Source: CAG-826 sp964546565
GTDB taxonomy: Bacteria > Bacillota_I > Bacilli_A > RFN20 > CAG-826
Direction of reading: 5' to 3'
Assembly (NCBI GenBank): GCA_964546565.1
Contig: CAZJKC010000007.1
Span: 1-41,990 of the forward strand
Length of the DNA stretch: 41,990 nucleotides
Within the stretch, counting starts at the first letter, position 1. The number at the start of each line of letters is the position of its first letter. The notes under the pieces were generated by a model that worked only from the letters and a program-made list of their open reading frames with translations, had not been told where the DNA came from and ran no database searches. Of this stretch, positions 32,595-41,469 are shown one piece after another. The position numbers and the translations under genes are program-made.

Positions 32595-34162
32595 TTATTT
32601 CTTATATTGACTAAGAATAGCCTCAATACCCGTAAGGTTTTCATCCACATTAGGAATCAACTGGGGTTGAGTCTTCAAAGAGAAGATGTCGGGATTAGAA
32701 CACTTTAACTCATACGCAAGCTCTTTGTCAAGGTCGCGCGCCGTGTAATTATCCATTTCGTTTGTATACTTCTCAATAACTTCTTCCGAAAGCTGCTCGG
32801 TGTAGCTCTCAATAACAGCTTTCTTCTCAGCATCTTCGACACCTTTCTTGAAGGCGGCTAAAGTCTCATTTTCCGACTGCAGAGCCGCGAACTCGCCATT
32901 CACACGATCAAGCTCCGCCTGCAAATTTTCATTCTCTGTTTTAAAAGTAGAATTAGCTTCCTCAAGCTCACTAATTTTCAGACCGAAATTCTCAGAATTT
33001 TGTTTTTCAGCTTCTAAATCAGCGCCCAGAGTCTCAACCTGACCCCGCAGAGAAGTGAAAGTTTCGTCAATTTTTTCAAATGTATTATTATTTAACTTCT
33101 GAATAGCATCAAGAGCCATCTTTTCAGCGTTTGTGATGTCAACAACATGGCACTCAACGCGATCGCCCAGCTTCAGACTATCAGTAGAATCGTCTTTAGT
33201 ATAGTAAACGCGCTCGTAAGTGCCAGCACCGTAATTACGCACCAGAGCATAGTCATCATAAATAGCACAGATACCGTAATCAACAGTGTAATTACCCTCT
33301 TCACAGTAGTTAACATTCAGCAAACTCCAAATAGCCTGTTCTTTATCGGCATCAGAAAGTTTGAAGTTAATCTTATCCATAACGGGATTTCCTCCTATTT
33401 GTTTTTCATTAACCGCTAACTCATATTGTTTAATGCGCTCAAGCAGTTCTGCCGCAGAAGAATTGAGAGAATAAAAAGCAGCGCCTTCAAAGCACGGCTC
33501 TTTATCATCTCCTAATGCGCACAGCCCAAGGAAACAAGCGTCAGTATACTTGAAGTACCTGCGCCCGTTAATGAACTCCCAAGCGCCTTTGATAGACGGA
33601 CGGTAAAGTTCCATAGATTGACCTTTTGTCGGAATTAACGAAGCCTCCTCGTAAATTCCAGTAAAAAGATAGACGTCGGTACACGCATAAGTGCGCGTCA
33701 CTCCGTCCTCGTCCATGTGCTCCTCCCACGCGAAGTTCATCGACTCCTGCGCCGGAACGATACCATAAATGCGCCCCTCTGAGCGCTCTTGCCCATGGTC
33801 AGTAAAGTCATCACCATCAAAAATGCCTTTAACAGGCGCATACGGCAAAGTCGCAACCAACTTATCGGCAANNNNNNNNNNNNNNNNNNNNNNNNNNNNN
33901 NNNNNNNNNNNNNNNNNNNNNNNNNNNNNNNNNNNNNNNNNNNNNNNNNNNNNNNNNNNNNNNNNNNNNNNTCAAAAATGCCTTTAACAGGCGCATACGG
34001 CAAAGTCGCAACCAACTTATCGGCAAATTCATCAGTGATATAGCCGCCATTGCGGTTGCCGTATTTATAAAAAATACGGCAACGCGATTTGGACAGCACT
34101 TCATTAACTTGAGTTAGCTATTGGTAAATAGTAATCGGAAATTCAGTAAGTAGCATATCCAT
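32595..34162 (-). CDS. Prohead protease-scaffold candidate, split by an assembly gap
   Basis: Starts at 34162, overlapping the portal stop (TAATG), and ends in TAA at 32595. In the window it is interrupted by 100 N and a repeated 55-base stretch. Removing one copy plus the N (155 nt) gives an uninterrupted 470-residue frame. N-terminal domain (about 1-150): KLVATLPYAPVKGIFDGDD, EGRIYGIVPAQE, TYACTDVYLFTGIYEEA, QSMELYRPSIKG and FKYTDACFLGLCALG, resembling head maturation protease domains placed between portal and capsid; the Ser of QSMEL could be the nucleophile. The C-terminal part has a long coiled coil (LEEANSTFKTENENLQAELD) typical of scaffolds. Only one TAG codon, near the N-terminus. The protease call is inference from layout and resemblance. 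Confidence 0.75.
33817..33871. repeat. 55-bp exact duplication, left copy flanking the N gap
   Basis: Bases 33817-33871 are identical to 33972-34026. Both copies lie in the same gene and the coding frame runs through the sequence once without a break if only one copy is kept. Most likely an assembly overlap, not biology. Confidence 0.9.
33872..33971. other. Assembly gap of exactly 100 N
   Basis: A run of 100 undetermined bases. The flanking 55-base direct repeat has a length equal to a common assembler k-mer, and 100 is a usual filler for unknown gaps. The true sequence probably has no gap and one copy of the repeat. Confidence 0.9.
33972..34026. repeat. 55-bp exact duplication, right copy flanking the N gap
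   Basis: Identical to 33817-33871. See the gap entry; collapsing the two copies restores one continuous reading frame. Confidence 0.9.
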
Positions 34163-35691
34163 TACTTAGAACCTCCAGCCTAATTGTCTAATGATTTCTC
34201 GTTCTATAAGGTTTTATCAGCTTTTTCGCTGTCATCTTTCGGAGGCGCGCCGCCTTCGTCGGTCGCACCTTTTCCCTCAGAGCCGCTTTGGGTATATGCA
34301 GAAGAAAGTGGTTTCAACTTGGTGTCTAATTTCAAAACCGAGTTTTCCAAATCCTTAATATTACCCAGCTCTTTCTGAGAGAAGCCCTAAGCAACTGCCG
34401 GTAACAAAAAGCTGTAGCCGGACCCAGCCAACTTAAATGCGTCAGAAATATAATCCGATTCGTTTTGATACGAAACCGGAAGAATCATATATCTAAACAT
34501 AATGTTGGAGTTGCCATAGAGTTTATTGATTACGGAAGTCACGAATCTCGCAAATTTGTTCGCAAGAGACATCATTAACGCGATGTCTTTTTTGATTGCA
34601 CTCTAAAGCGTTGAACTACCTGTCGAGGCGAAAAGCTCGGCACTTGTTCCTGCCTAAGAGTAGATGTTCTGATACATCTTTTGGATTGTGTTGTCCGCAG
34701 TAGTATCAGAAGTGGTCTTTGAAACAATCGAATCGACATCGGTATAAGTCGTCAAGACACTTAAATTCTTGTTTCCTTTAAGCATCTACACGGCGCCGGA
34801 GTGCATTTCCGCAGCTTCATCTGGCTCAAACAAAAGTCGGCCGTCAGTTAAATGCGGGACTTTCTGCACTAAAATTTTTCGGATTTCTTCCAAGTTGCGC
34901 TCTTTGTCGAGTTCAATAGCATCATCGTATCGTAAAGCTTGTTTAACGACTCCAAGGAAATAAGGAATCCCATCAAAGAATGGGAAGCAAATCCCGCTTT
35001 CCGAAGGCACGATAACCCACGGGTCGCTTAATTTGCCTTTACGATATTTGCGCCATGCCGATTGAATAAACTCGGGATAAACCGAAAGCGCGGTTTTGCG
35101 TTCTGCTTCGTCAGTTATCGAATAAAAATAACTGACATTAAATTCAACAATCGAATTTCCTTCTAAGTCTTTGAAACGAGTCCGGCAATAAGCCGGAGGC
35201 AAATCAAAAGCGCAAAAGCCCTTTTTATTGTCTTCCAAAGAAGTTCTGATGCCATAATAGCTTCCATCTCGTAAAGCCTTAAACGCGCAATCCGTCAGAA
35301 ACACGGGCAAATTCATTTTGTCTACATATGTTACCGCGCCATTATATCTTTTTTTAATGTGGTCGGTGGAGAGATCAGTACCAAAACTTGGATTTGGGAT
35401 TAAAATGCCCACATATTTTAAAAGGGTAGCGTAGTAAATAAGTAAACTCTTATAAATTCCATCCCGCGCGCAAACATCGCGCGAAAGCTTTACTTTTGCA
35501 TTATAGTCGCCCGAAGTTAAGATGCGATCGATCTCTTCTTCGGTGTACTAACGAGGCGGCGCCTCGTAATGGCCATTGCCATACCAGCGCGAATGCGAGT
35601 ACGCACGGTCATTCGCCGCCACCATCGTACTGGAAGCACGTTTATACGCATCGAGACTAAAAGTCCCTAAAGTGTCTTTAACGTTTTCCAT
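34162..35691 (-). CDS. Portal protein, TAG-recoded
   Basis: 509 residues with seven TAG codons, stop TAA shared with the next start. The ATG at 35691 overlaps the end of the terminase gene region (terminase stop at 35695). N-terminal part: SRDVCARDGIYKSLLIYYATLLKYVGILIPN. Middle: KKRYNGAVTYVDKMNLPVFLTD, SIVEFNVSYFYSITDEAERKT, GKLSDPWVIVPSESGICFPFFDGIPYF, VVKQALRYDDAIELDKERNLEEI. Then the crown/stem region with SAIKKDIALMMSLANKFARFV and a low-complexity C-terminus. Size, position directly after the terminase large subunit and before the protease/scaffold, and the SPP1/phi29-like segment order support the portal call. The C-terminal 20 codons include two TAGs. Confidence 0.85.
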
Positions 35692-35694
35692 AAA

Positions 35695-38600
35695 TCAAGT
35701 TCCTCCAGTAAAAAATGTCAAAGTCCGGCCACCTATTCCAGAACGGCGGCGCGCCTTCTACGCCTACTCTTCCTCAAGCTCCTTAATGCGCCATAGCCCA
35801 TACGAAAAAGATGAATACTTATCGTCGGGATACCGCGTGTTAATCGGCTCAAGTTGAATATCAAGAGATGCGCCCGTCCTTTTTAGGCGGAGGTTGGACA
35901 TTTCTTCAAAAAGTTTTGTGGTCATTTCATGGGGAAGAAGGCGCTTAATGCGCTGTTCGACCGTCATTTTTTGACCGACTTTGGTTGCGAGCAAGGCGCT
36001 TTTAGCTTCTTGCTCTTTTATTAAGAAGTGGACAAGTCCACTAGAAATGCGCGTATAGGTGTTGCTGTGGATTTTTGGTTTTAATGAACCGCTTGCTTTT
36101 AGACTATAGAGGATGCAAATTGCATCTTTGGGCTGAGTTTTTTTGAAGTCGTCATCATTTATAAAACCGTAGGGAGGAAGATATTCACCATCTTCGGTAT
36201 AGTGGGGTTTTGTCATTTCCTCGCCCAAGCCGATTCCTACATCATCTTCCACACTGGTTGTTGGCCAGTGCACGCCGCACACATACGGCTGCTACATATT
36301 ACTATGCAGATGAGACTATATCATCTTCCATTTGGAAGCCCCTTTTTTCAAGTTACTTAACTTTACATAATAGTCGTTGAACATTTTTGACGAGCCGGCG
36401 CCAACTGCGTCGTCATCAAATTTTGCTGCTGATTGTCCCTAAGGAGTTCCCAGCAATTTAAGGGGTTTTCATTAGCTATCTCTAACTAATGGGCCTAATT
36501 TTTAAGCCGTTGGTATCTATAACAACCTCACGCGGATTATAGCGTTTTATAAACTTCTTAATTTCAATAGCCTAAGCCTAAAAGGTTTTGGTTTTCGCTT
36601 CGCGCCCGATAACTTCGATATTTACGAGGGTTGAATAGTATCGGCCTTGGTTATTTACGTTGACGCGAAATACACAAAGTACTGAAGCATCATTTATTCT
36701 CAATAATGTTCGTTAAGGCGCGTTACTGCCTTAGCCGTCAGAAGACTGCCTTATATTACTATAAGGTTCAGACTATATCTTCTTCCTTATTTAGGAAGTT
36801 CTATATTTCAAGCTACTAAGCCTTACTCTCTTTCGAGATAGTCGTTGAACCAAACAAGTTATCTAAGATTTCTTTTAATGAATCCTAATATTGATAGGGA
36901 ATAATAAAATAATTTAAATCATGCGATAAAGCCAACTCAATTTTTTTCTTATCTCGCTACTAAGCCCTTTTAAACCCTTCTTCTGTTTGATGAAAGTGAG
37001 GCGTAAAATAATAATGCTATGAACCATGAAATTCAATGATTAAATTTAATGCAGGTAAATAAAAGTCGTAGCGGGTCCGAGAGTCCATCCAGTCCCAATG
37101 TTTTTCTGCCTCGTATTCAATTTCATGTTTTTGCAAATATTTTTCAATATACAGTTCTGCGCGAGAACGAGTTGCTTCGCATTTAGGGCACCTAATTCCT
37201 CGTTCTCTCATTGTAGAACAAGGTAAAATTGTAAAGCAAAAACCGCATTTACATTTTAATAAAACTTTATCACTTAAAGAAGTGAACTGCTAAATGGTAA
37301 ACTAATGGTCATACTTTTCATCTAATAAATACTAATAAGATTCTTGATTACAATTTCTTCGAGAGCCTGAACAGCAAGAACAATTTAAATTTTTACGGTC
37401 GCCCCATCTAAAATCATTTATCTAATTACATAATTTACACCTAAATTTAACCCTAATATGCCTTTGAACATATATATCTAAAAGTTCAATATCAGGGCTA
37501 TTTTCCGCTAGTGCTAAAATATCTTCTCGATTTTTTATTTCTCTTGCACGAAGTGGAGGATGACAATTTTGACAAATCGTCTTTGTATGACGTTTTATAA
37601 TAGTCTCAGGGCGAGCATCAAATTCCGCGCCGCATTGTAAGCATTTAAAATGACAGTCTTCCGTCATTTTAGTATATCCTGTAATTTCAACGTCCTCGTT
37701 AGGCGCGAATTTCTTCATTCTTTCTTCAATATTAAATTTCATTATTTTCTCCTCTTGTTTGGTGCTGATTGGCCTTTAATTAAACTTTAGGATTACTCCT
37801 TGGTTCGACCAGTTTAATTGTTTCTGCTTTCGCGGCTTTCGTGATTTAGAGAAATCATCACGCGAGCTTAAACGGTCCTGAGGCGTTCCCAGCTTTTAAT
37901 AGAATTTTTTTCTTACCATTACTGGCAAGGTGAGCAAGTTGTTTTACCCACGTCTACTGATATTAAGTAGAACTACTTCGAGTTCACTCTGTTTTTTGCG
38001 GTCATTTCTGGATTTTTTATTTTACGGTACTTCTAAAGCTTATCATAATTAAACCATGATTCTTCAGAACTGCCAGCCCAATGAGACATATATTCACGAG
38101 CAAATGACTCTTCATTATAGGAGGGAGAAGTACGTAATTTATTAACATAAGTCTTGTCCAAAAGGCCGTGCATTACCGGCACTCGATAATCACATCCAAA
38201 TACAAAGGTTGACTCTGGATGGATAATTGAATCTTCAAACAAGTCAATTAAAATGTCGTATGCAAATGATGTTTTTACACCAGCAGATGTCGCGAATATA
38301 CGTTGTTGGTTGGGTTCGTTTGGGTTTACAGTATTGTCAGGAAGACGCCGAGAGACGTTTAAGAGAGGTAGGACGATTTCATTTATTGGAGTTTCCTCGT
38401 GGTCCCTTGTCTCATCAATGAGGCCGCCATGCCTACGTCCGCCACGTGTACTGTCTAAAGCTCCTACGCAATTATGTTAATCTTAATATTTCTATTAAGT
38501 TCAGACTATATCTTCACCATGCCGAATTAGTTTAGGTGTTCTCTTTTAGTCGTTGAGCCAATAAATTTTCAATTTTATTGAAATCTAAATATGAAATAGT

Positions 38601-40164
38601 AAAGAATTCAAAACCCCGTTTCTTTGCTTCCTTTTCTTTCCACTGGTCAACACGCTATTGTTCTTCTAGAGTTAGTTGGAAAGTAGGCACCCATTCATAA
38701 TGCTATCTGCCATGATATTCTATCAATAAATTATAATCTGGCAAGTAAAAATCGTATCGTTTTCTATCGCTCCATTCAAAAACTTTTTCTTTAACAAAAG
38801 CGATATTATGTTCAGTTAAATAATCCATAACTCTCCGCTCTCCTTTAGACGCCTTTTTGGAACATTTTGGGCAATAGGAATGACCACTAATTACATCCCC
38901 CGGGGCTATTTTAAAGATAAAGCCGCAGCTATGCCTCATTAAAGTTTTCTCATGAGAGCCTTTATACTCACCAATTAGTTCAAACTCGCTAGGGAGTTCT
39001 TTTTTAAAACCCTCTCCGGTTTTTCTTTTAGCATTAAAACCGCAATGAATACAAGTAGGATATTTTAAAAACTCTACATATGGTTTTTCCGTTGTCTCTC
39101 CACAATTGTCACAAGAATAAACAACAGTAGGCTTGTGCAAATTAGATTTATATCCAAATTTTATAAAAGCCAAGTCAGGCCGTCTTTCTAAAACTTGCAA
39201 AACTTGTGTCGCATAGGTGGAAGAAAAGCAATGAGAACAAATATGCTCTCGTTCTTCTTTTAACAATTCCCCCATTCGGTAAAGCCGTCGCTCTTCTTGG
39301 CAATACCCACATTTAAGCAAGCCCGGCTTAGACGTTCCATTATATTCTAAAATTTCAAAAGGTTCTCGATATTTTTCTTCTACTTTCTTTTTAAACTATT
39401 CTAAACTATATTTCATATTTTCCTCCTTTATTGGTTGCTGATTATCTTTTATTAGCACTTAGGCTCTCACCTTATGCCATCTAAACGCTTTTTTCTGCTT
39501 TCGCCGCATTCAGCTCAAATGAGGTTTTTTGAGCTTGTAGCGCGTTTAGCTTTCAGACGTTCCAGCAGTTGTAAGAATTTTACATCGTGACTTTCATCAG
39601 GAAGGACGCCGTATCAACGTCAAACTAGGAGCCATTACGAAATTTTAAAGTAACATAATCCCTTGAAAAATTGCCGGGTGAGTCACTAATATCTCCACCA
39701 ATAACTTCTTTTCTTATTAGCGGAAATCTATCATAAATTTCCAAAATCTTCTCTTTTGCAATTTGCGTGCCCTATGATTTTCCGGGGGCACAAATGAACC
39801 GTTTTGTACCCGGCATAAAAATACATTGTAATATCATCCCCAAAATTGTGATAAAGCTTTTGCTGAACGCTCGGGGGGCAGTTATATATAAATCTTTAAA
39901 ACGCATCAATGCACGCAATGTAATTCTTTGATAAAAGAAGAGGTCAAAATTGGATTCGGCTGGTTTGATTATATCCATATAAACATCAGGGTACGTTATA
40001 AAAACTTCCATAACATCCCCAATCTCCTAAAAGTGCTACTCTAAATAATCCTCATTCAGCGTAGTCCCCTTAACAATCTCAACCCCGTCTCTAAACCCTT
40101 TTTGTGTATTGTCTGCATCAAACAAATTTTTGGAGTGCGCGCCTACTAAGTCCTTAGTATTCAT
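35695..40164 (-). CDS. terL: Terminase large subunit, interrupted by three group I introns
   Basis: Exons 40164-39617, 38468-37946, 36700-36505 and 36239-35695 splice to 1812 nt, 603 residues, ending in TGA. ATPase domain: Walker A-like ITAPRAFSKSF near residue 100, APGKS-TAG-GTQIAKEK, and Walker B-type GGLIDE near residue 200. RNase H-like nuclease: ISVDVG (Asp near 355), VVIDTNG (Asp near 419) and PDDKYSSFSYGLWRIKE near the C-terminus. Each intron sits in or beside a conserved motif. About ten TAG codons; two fall where I recall Gln in relatives (GKS-Q-GTQIA, TF-QA-Q-AIEIKK). The start overlaps the preceding stop by 11 nt. The protein packages DNA into proheads with the portal; without splicing every intron gives an early TAA, so no functional product would form. 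Confidence 0.93.
36240..36504 (-). ncRNA. Group I intron in terL, third (265 nt, no ORF)
   Basis: 5' splice site after exon GGCT, pairing with GGCC in the intron (terminal U-G). Core: AAATTGCTGGGAACTCC and AATCAGCAGC (P3/P4), TTCAACGACTA (P7 5' strand), GATATAGTC (36322-36314), then two or three hairpins (for example CACTGG/CCAGTG) before the terminal G. Joining exons gives DTNG-L-GIGLGEEM, restoring the glycine-rich nuclease motif. A frame beginning MCGVHW (36282) reads through this intron's 3' end and is not the true protein. Confidence 0.85.
36701..37945 (-). ncRNA. Group I intron in terL, second (1245 nt), with endonuclease gene
   Basis: 5' splice site after exon GTGGGT, pairing with GCTCAC (six pairs, terminal U-G). 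Core elements: GCTGGGAACGCC near 37880, GGTTCAACGACTATC (P7 5' strand, near 36835-36850), GATATAGTC (36779-36771), a P9 hairpin CCTTAT/ATAAGG. The intron ends in TTG before AGAATAAATGATG. Joining gives SVDVG-RINDASV, the first nuclease motif. It holds a Vsr-like homing endonuclease gene. Confidence 0.88.
36768..37742 (-). CDS. Vsr-like (EDxHD-type) homing endonuclease in terL intron 2, TAG-recoded
   Basis: Up to 324 residues from an ATG behind GAGGAG to TGA, with about eleven in-frame TAG codons. Zinc-finger/treble-clef units in the N-terminal half (CLQCGAEF, CQNCHPP, CKLCN, CKCGFCF, CPKCEA). The nuclease domain follows: RAELYIEKYLQKHEIEYEAEKHWDW, TRYDFYLPALNLIIEFHGS-TAG-HYYF. This is the PD-(D/E)xK-related Vsr-like homing endonuclease pattern known from I-Bth0305I-type enzymes, in which the residue before HY is Gln. 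A tandem TAG-TAG follows in FKRA-TAG-TAG-RDKKK. The likely functional end is near DSLKEILDNLFG; after that the frame runs through the catalytic core of the intron to TGA, so the C-terminal 25 or so residues may be a by-product. Confidence 0.85.
37946..38468 (-). other. terL: terL exon 2 (Walker B to first nuclease Asp)
   Basis: Exon between introns 1 and 2. It holds VGALDSTRGGRRHGGLIDE, INEIVLPLLNVSRRLPDNTVNP, TSAGVKTSFAYD, GCDYRVPVMHGLLDK and EESFAREYMSHWAGSSEESWFNYDKL, up to FYLISVDVG. Two TAG codons (KL-TAG-KYR, SK-TAG-FYL). The start is in phase 2 and the end in phase 0, matching the flanking exons exactly. Confidence 0.88.
38469..39616 (-). ncRNA. Group I intron in terL, first (1148 nt), with endonuclease gene
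   Basis: 5' splice site after exon GACGT, pairing with GCGTC (terminal U-G). Core: ACAACTGCTGGAACG near 39570, AAGATAATCAGCAACC near 39435, GGCTCAACGACTAAAAG (P7 5' strand, near 38550-38565), GATATAGTC (38512-38504), P9 hairpin CTTAATAG/ATATTAAG. Intron ends AATTG before CGTAGGAGC. Joining gives FDV-VGALDSTRGG, the conserved stretch ahead of Walker B. In-frame TAA lies 34 nt into the intron. Confidence 0.87.
38532..39416 (-). CDS. Vsr-like (EDxHD-type) homing endonuclease in terL intron 1, TAG-recoded
   Basis: 294 residues, ATG behind GGAGG, stop TAA, three in-frame TAG codons. Zinc-ribbon/treble-clef pairs: CGYCQEE, CSHCF, CDNCGET, CIHCGFN, CGFIF, CPKC. Nuclease part: KGERRVMDYLTEHNIAFVKEKVFEW, KRYDFYLPDYNLLIEYHGR-TAG-HYEW, then a charged helix and FFTISYLDF. 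Same family as the enzyme in intron 2 but clearly diverged, so the two introns are not a recent duplication. TAG again occupies the Gln position of the G-x-Q-H motif. The C-terminal codons overlap the P7 region of the intron (LAQRLKENT). Confidence 0.88.
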
Positions 40165-41149
40165 CCTCATCCTCCAAATCTGCAACGAAATCTTCATCTT
40201 TCATCAATGCGTCATATCCATCAATTTCATACGAGTCTAAATCATACTTTTTATCTGTCCCATAATAACTATCCGAACTCTCAAGCTATTTCGCATTTTT
40301 CAAGTTTTCAATTCGTGCTGTAATTTCGTCTCCGATACCTGTCTCGTTCGTATAAAGTCTCTGGTTAAATGCTTGGAAGTTTTTAATTGTTTCATCGACG
40401 ATGTCTCGCGTAACACCATCATAAAACTTGCACTTCCATCCTTTCTTTTCAAGCCACTTTATAAGTTCTCCACAAGTATCAAAGTCATTCAAATTCTTAA
40501 CGTTCTTCGGCGTAAAATCCGCGGCTTTAATAAGCTTATCATAAGAAGCCAACAACTTATCAAAAGCCGTACCATCTCTAATGCACTTATCAATTTCCAA
40601 CGAAATTTTACAAATCTTATACGCCTAGTCCGTCGAGAGCGCGCCATTGACGTTTTGAGTAGCAAGCAAACCCTAATAAAGCCTATCAAGATACCCAAGC
40701 TCATCGTCATCATAATTATGGCCCCAACGCTCTTTTTGTTGACGGCGCTTTTCCTCCGAAAGTCCGGGGATCTCCCTTTCAATCTCCCCAGCTTCTTTCA
40801 ACCTCTTATAGGCGTCGTAGTAGTCGCCCCATCCAAGATGAGCGTATTCGGCTCCTTGGAAAATTTCCGCATACCGCGCGAAAGCCCCAACAGGATTCAT
40901 CTCCCAAAGCCGTTGCCATTCACCCGGCACAAAAGGAATATTCAAATACTAACAAAGCTAGTCAACGTCTTCCCATCGCGGCTCGGCGCCGAGTAAGTCG
41001 TCCATACACATCGAACAGAACGGCGCCACCGCGTCTGGATAGAATGGTGATTTCGTCTTCACATACCCGTTATTTCCAAAAGTCTACCCACATTTCACAC
41101 AAGTCTTAAACCCTACGTTCGGCTTTTTAATATTCGGCTATAATCCCAT
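40154..41149 (-). CDS. Zinc-ribbon protein before terminase (small-terminase-region protein), TAG-recoded
   Basis: 331 residues with about seven TAG codons, stop TAA; the start overlaps the upstream stop (TAATG). N-terminal zinc site CVKCG-TAG-TF ... FCSMCMDDLL, followed by LNIPFVPGEWQRLWEMNPVGAFARYAEIFQGAEYAHLGWGDYYDAYKRLKEAG and a charged middle (LSEEKRRQQKERWGHNYDDDELGYLD). The C-terminal half is helical (FDKLLASYDKLIKAADFTPKNVK) with an acidic tail (DEDFVADLEDEDEY). Proteins of this build stand directly before the terminase large subunit in phages of Clostridia and probably supply the DNA-recognition or small-subunit role; that role is inferred from position only. Confidence 0.7.
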
Positions 41150-41469
41150 TAACCAACCCCCCGTCCTTTAGTCGTAAGTCTCAACTATTTAAGAATTGTT
41201 TTTTGATGCTTCGCGGGGCGCGCAAGGAATAAATCCATAGCCTCCATGACTATTTTTTCCGGGTCGGCGCCAAGTACGTATTTCTCAAAATCAGAGCGTC
41301 TATTGTCCTCAGCGTTCTCCCCTTCATATTCCTTCTCAAAAAAGTCTAAATCCTTCAATCCGCCCATAACTCTCACAAGCCCCAAAAGTTCCATAACTCC
41401 CAACTTTCCCATTAAAATACAAAACTCTTCAAATCTTTTTGTTTCAAATGTGCTATATTTCCTGTCCAT
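41149..41469 (-). CDS. Small helical protein upstream of terminase genes
   Basis: 106 residues with one TAG codon near the C-terminus (KTILK-TAG-LRLTTKG), stop TAA overlapping the next start. ATG at 41469 follows GGAGGCG by eight bases. Helical: KYSTFETKRFEEFCILMGKLGVMELLGLVRVMG, then an acidic part (FFEKEYEGENAEDNRRSDFEKYVLGADPEKIVMEAMDLFLARP). Function not recognised. Confidence 0.7.

Noticed and set aside
33817..34026. Biological direct repeat or attachment site around the N run
   Set aside because: Inside one coding frame, exactly 55 bp with exactly 100 N; an assembly overlap explains it.
35764..36282. Separate gene starting MCGVHWPTTS
   Set aside because: Its first codons lie in the 3' hairpins of a group I intron; the coding part is the last terminase exon beginning at 36239.
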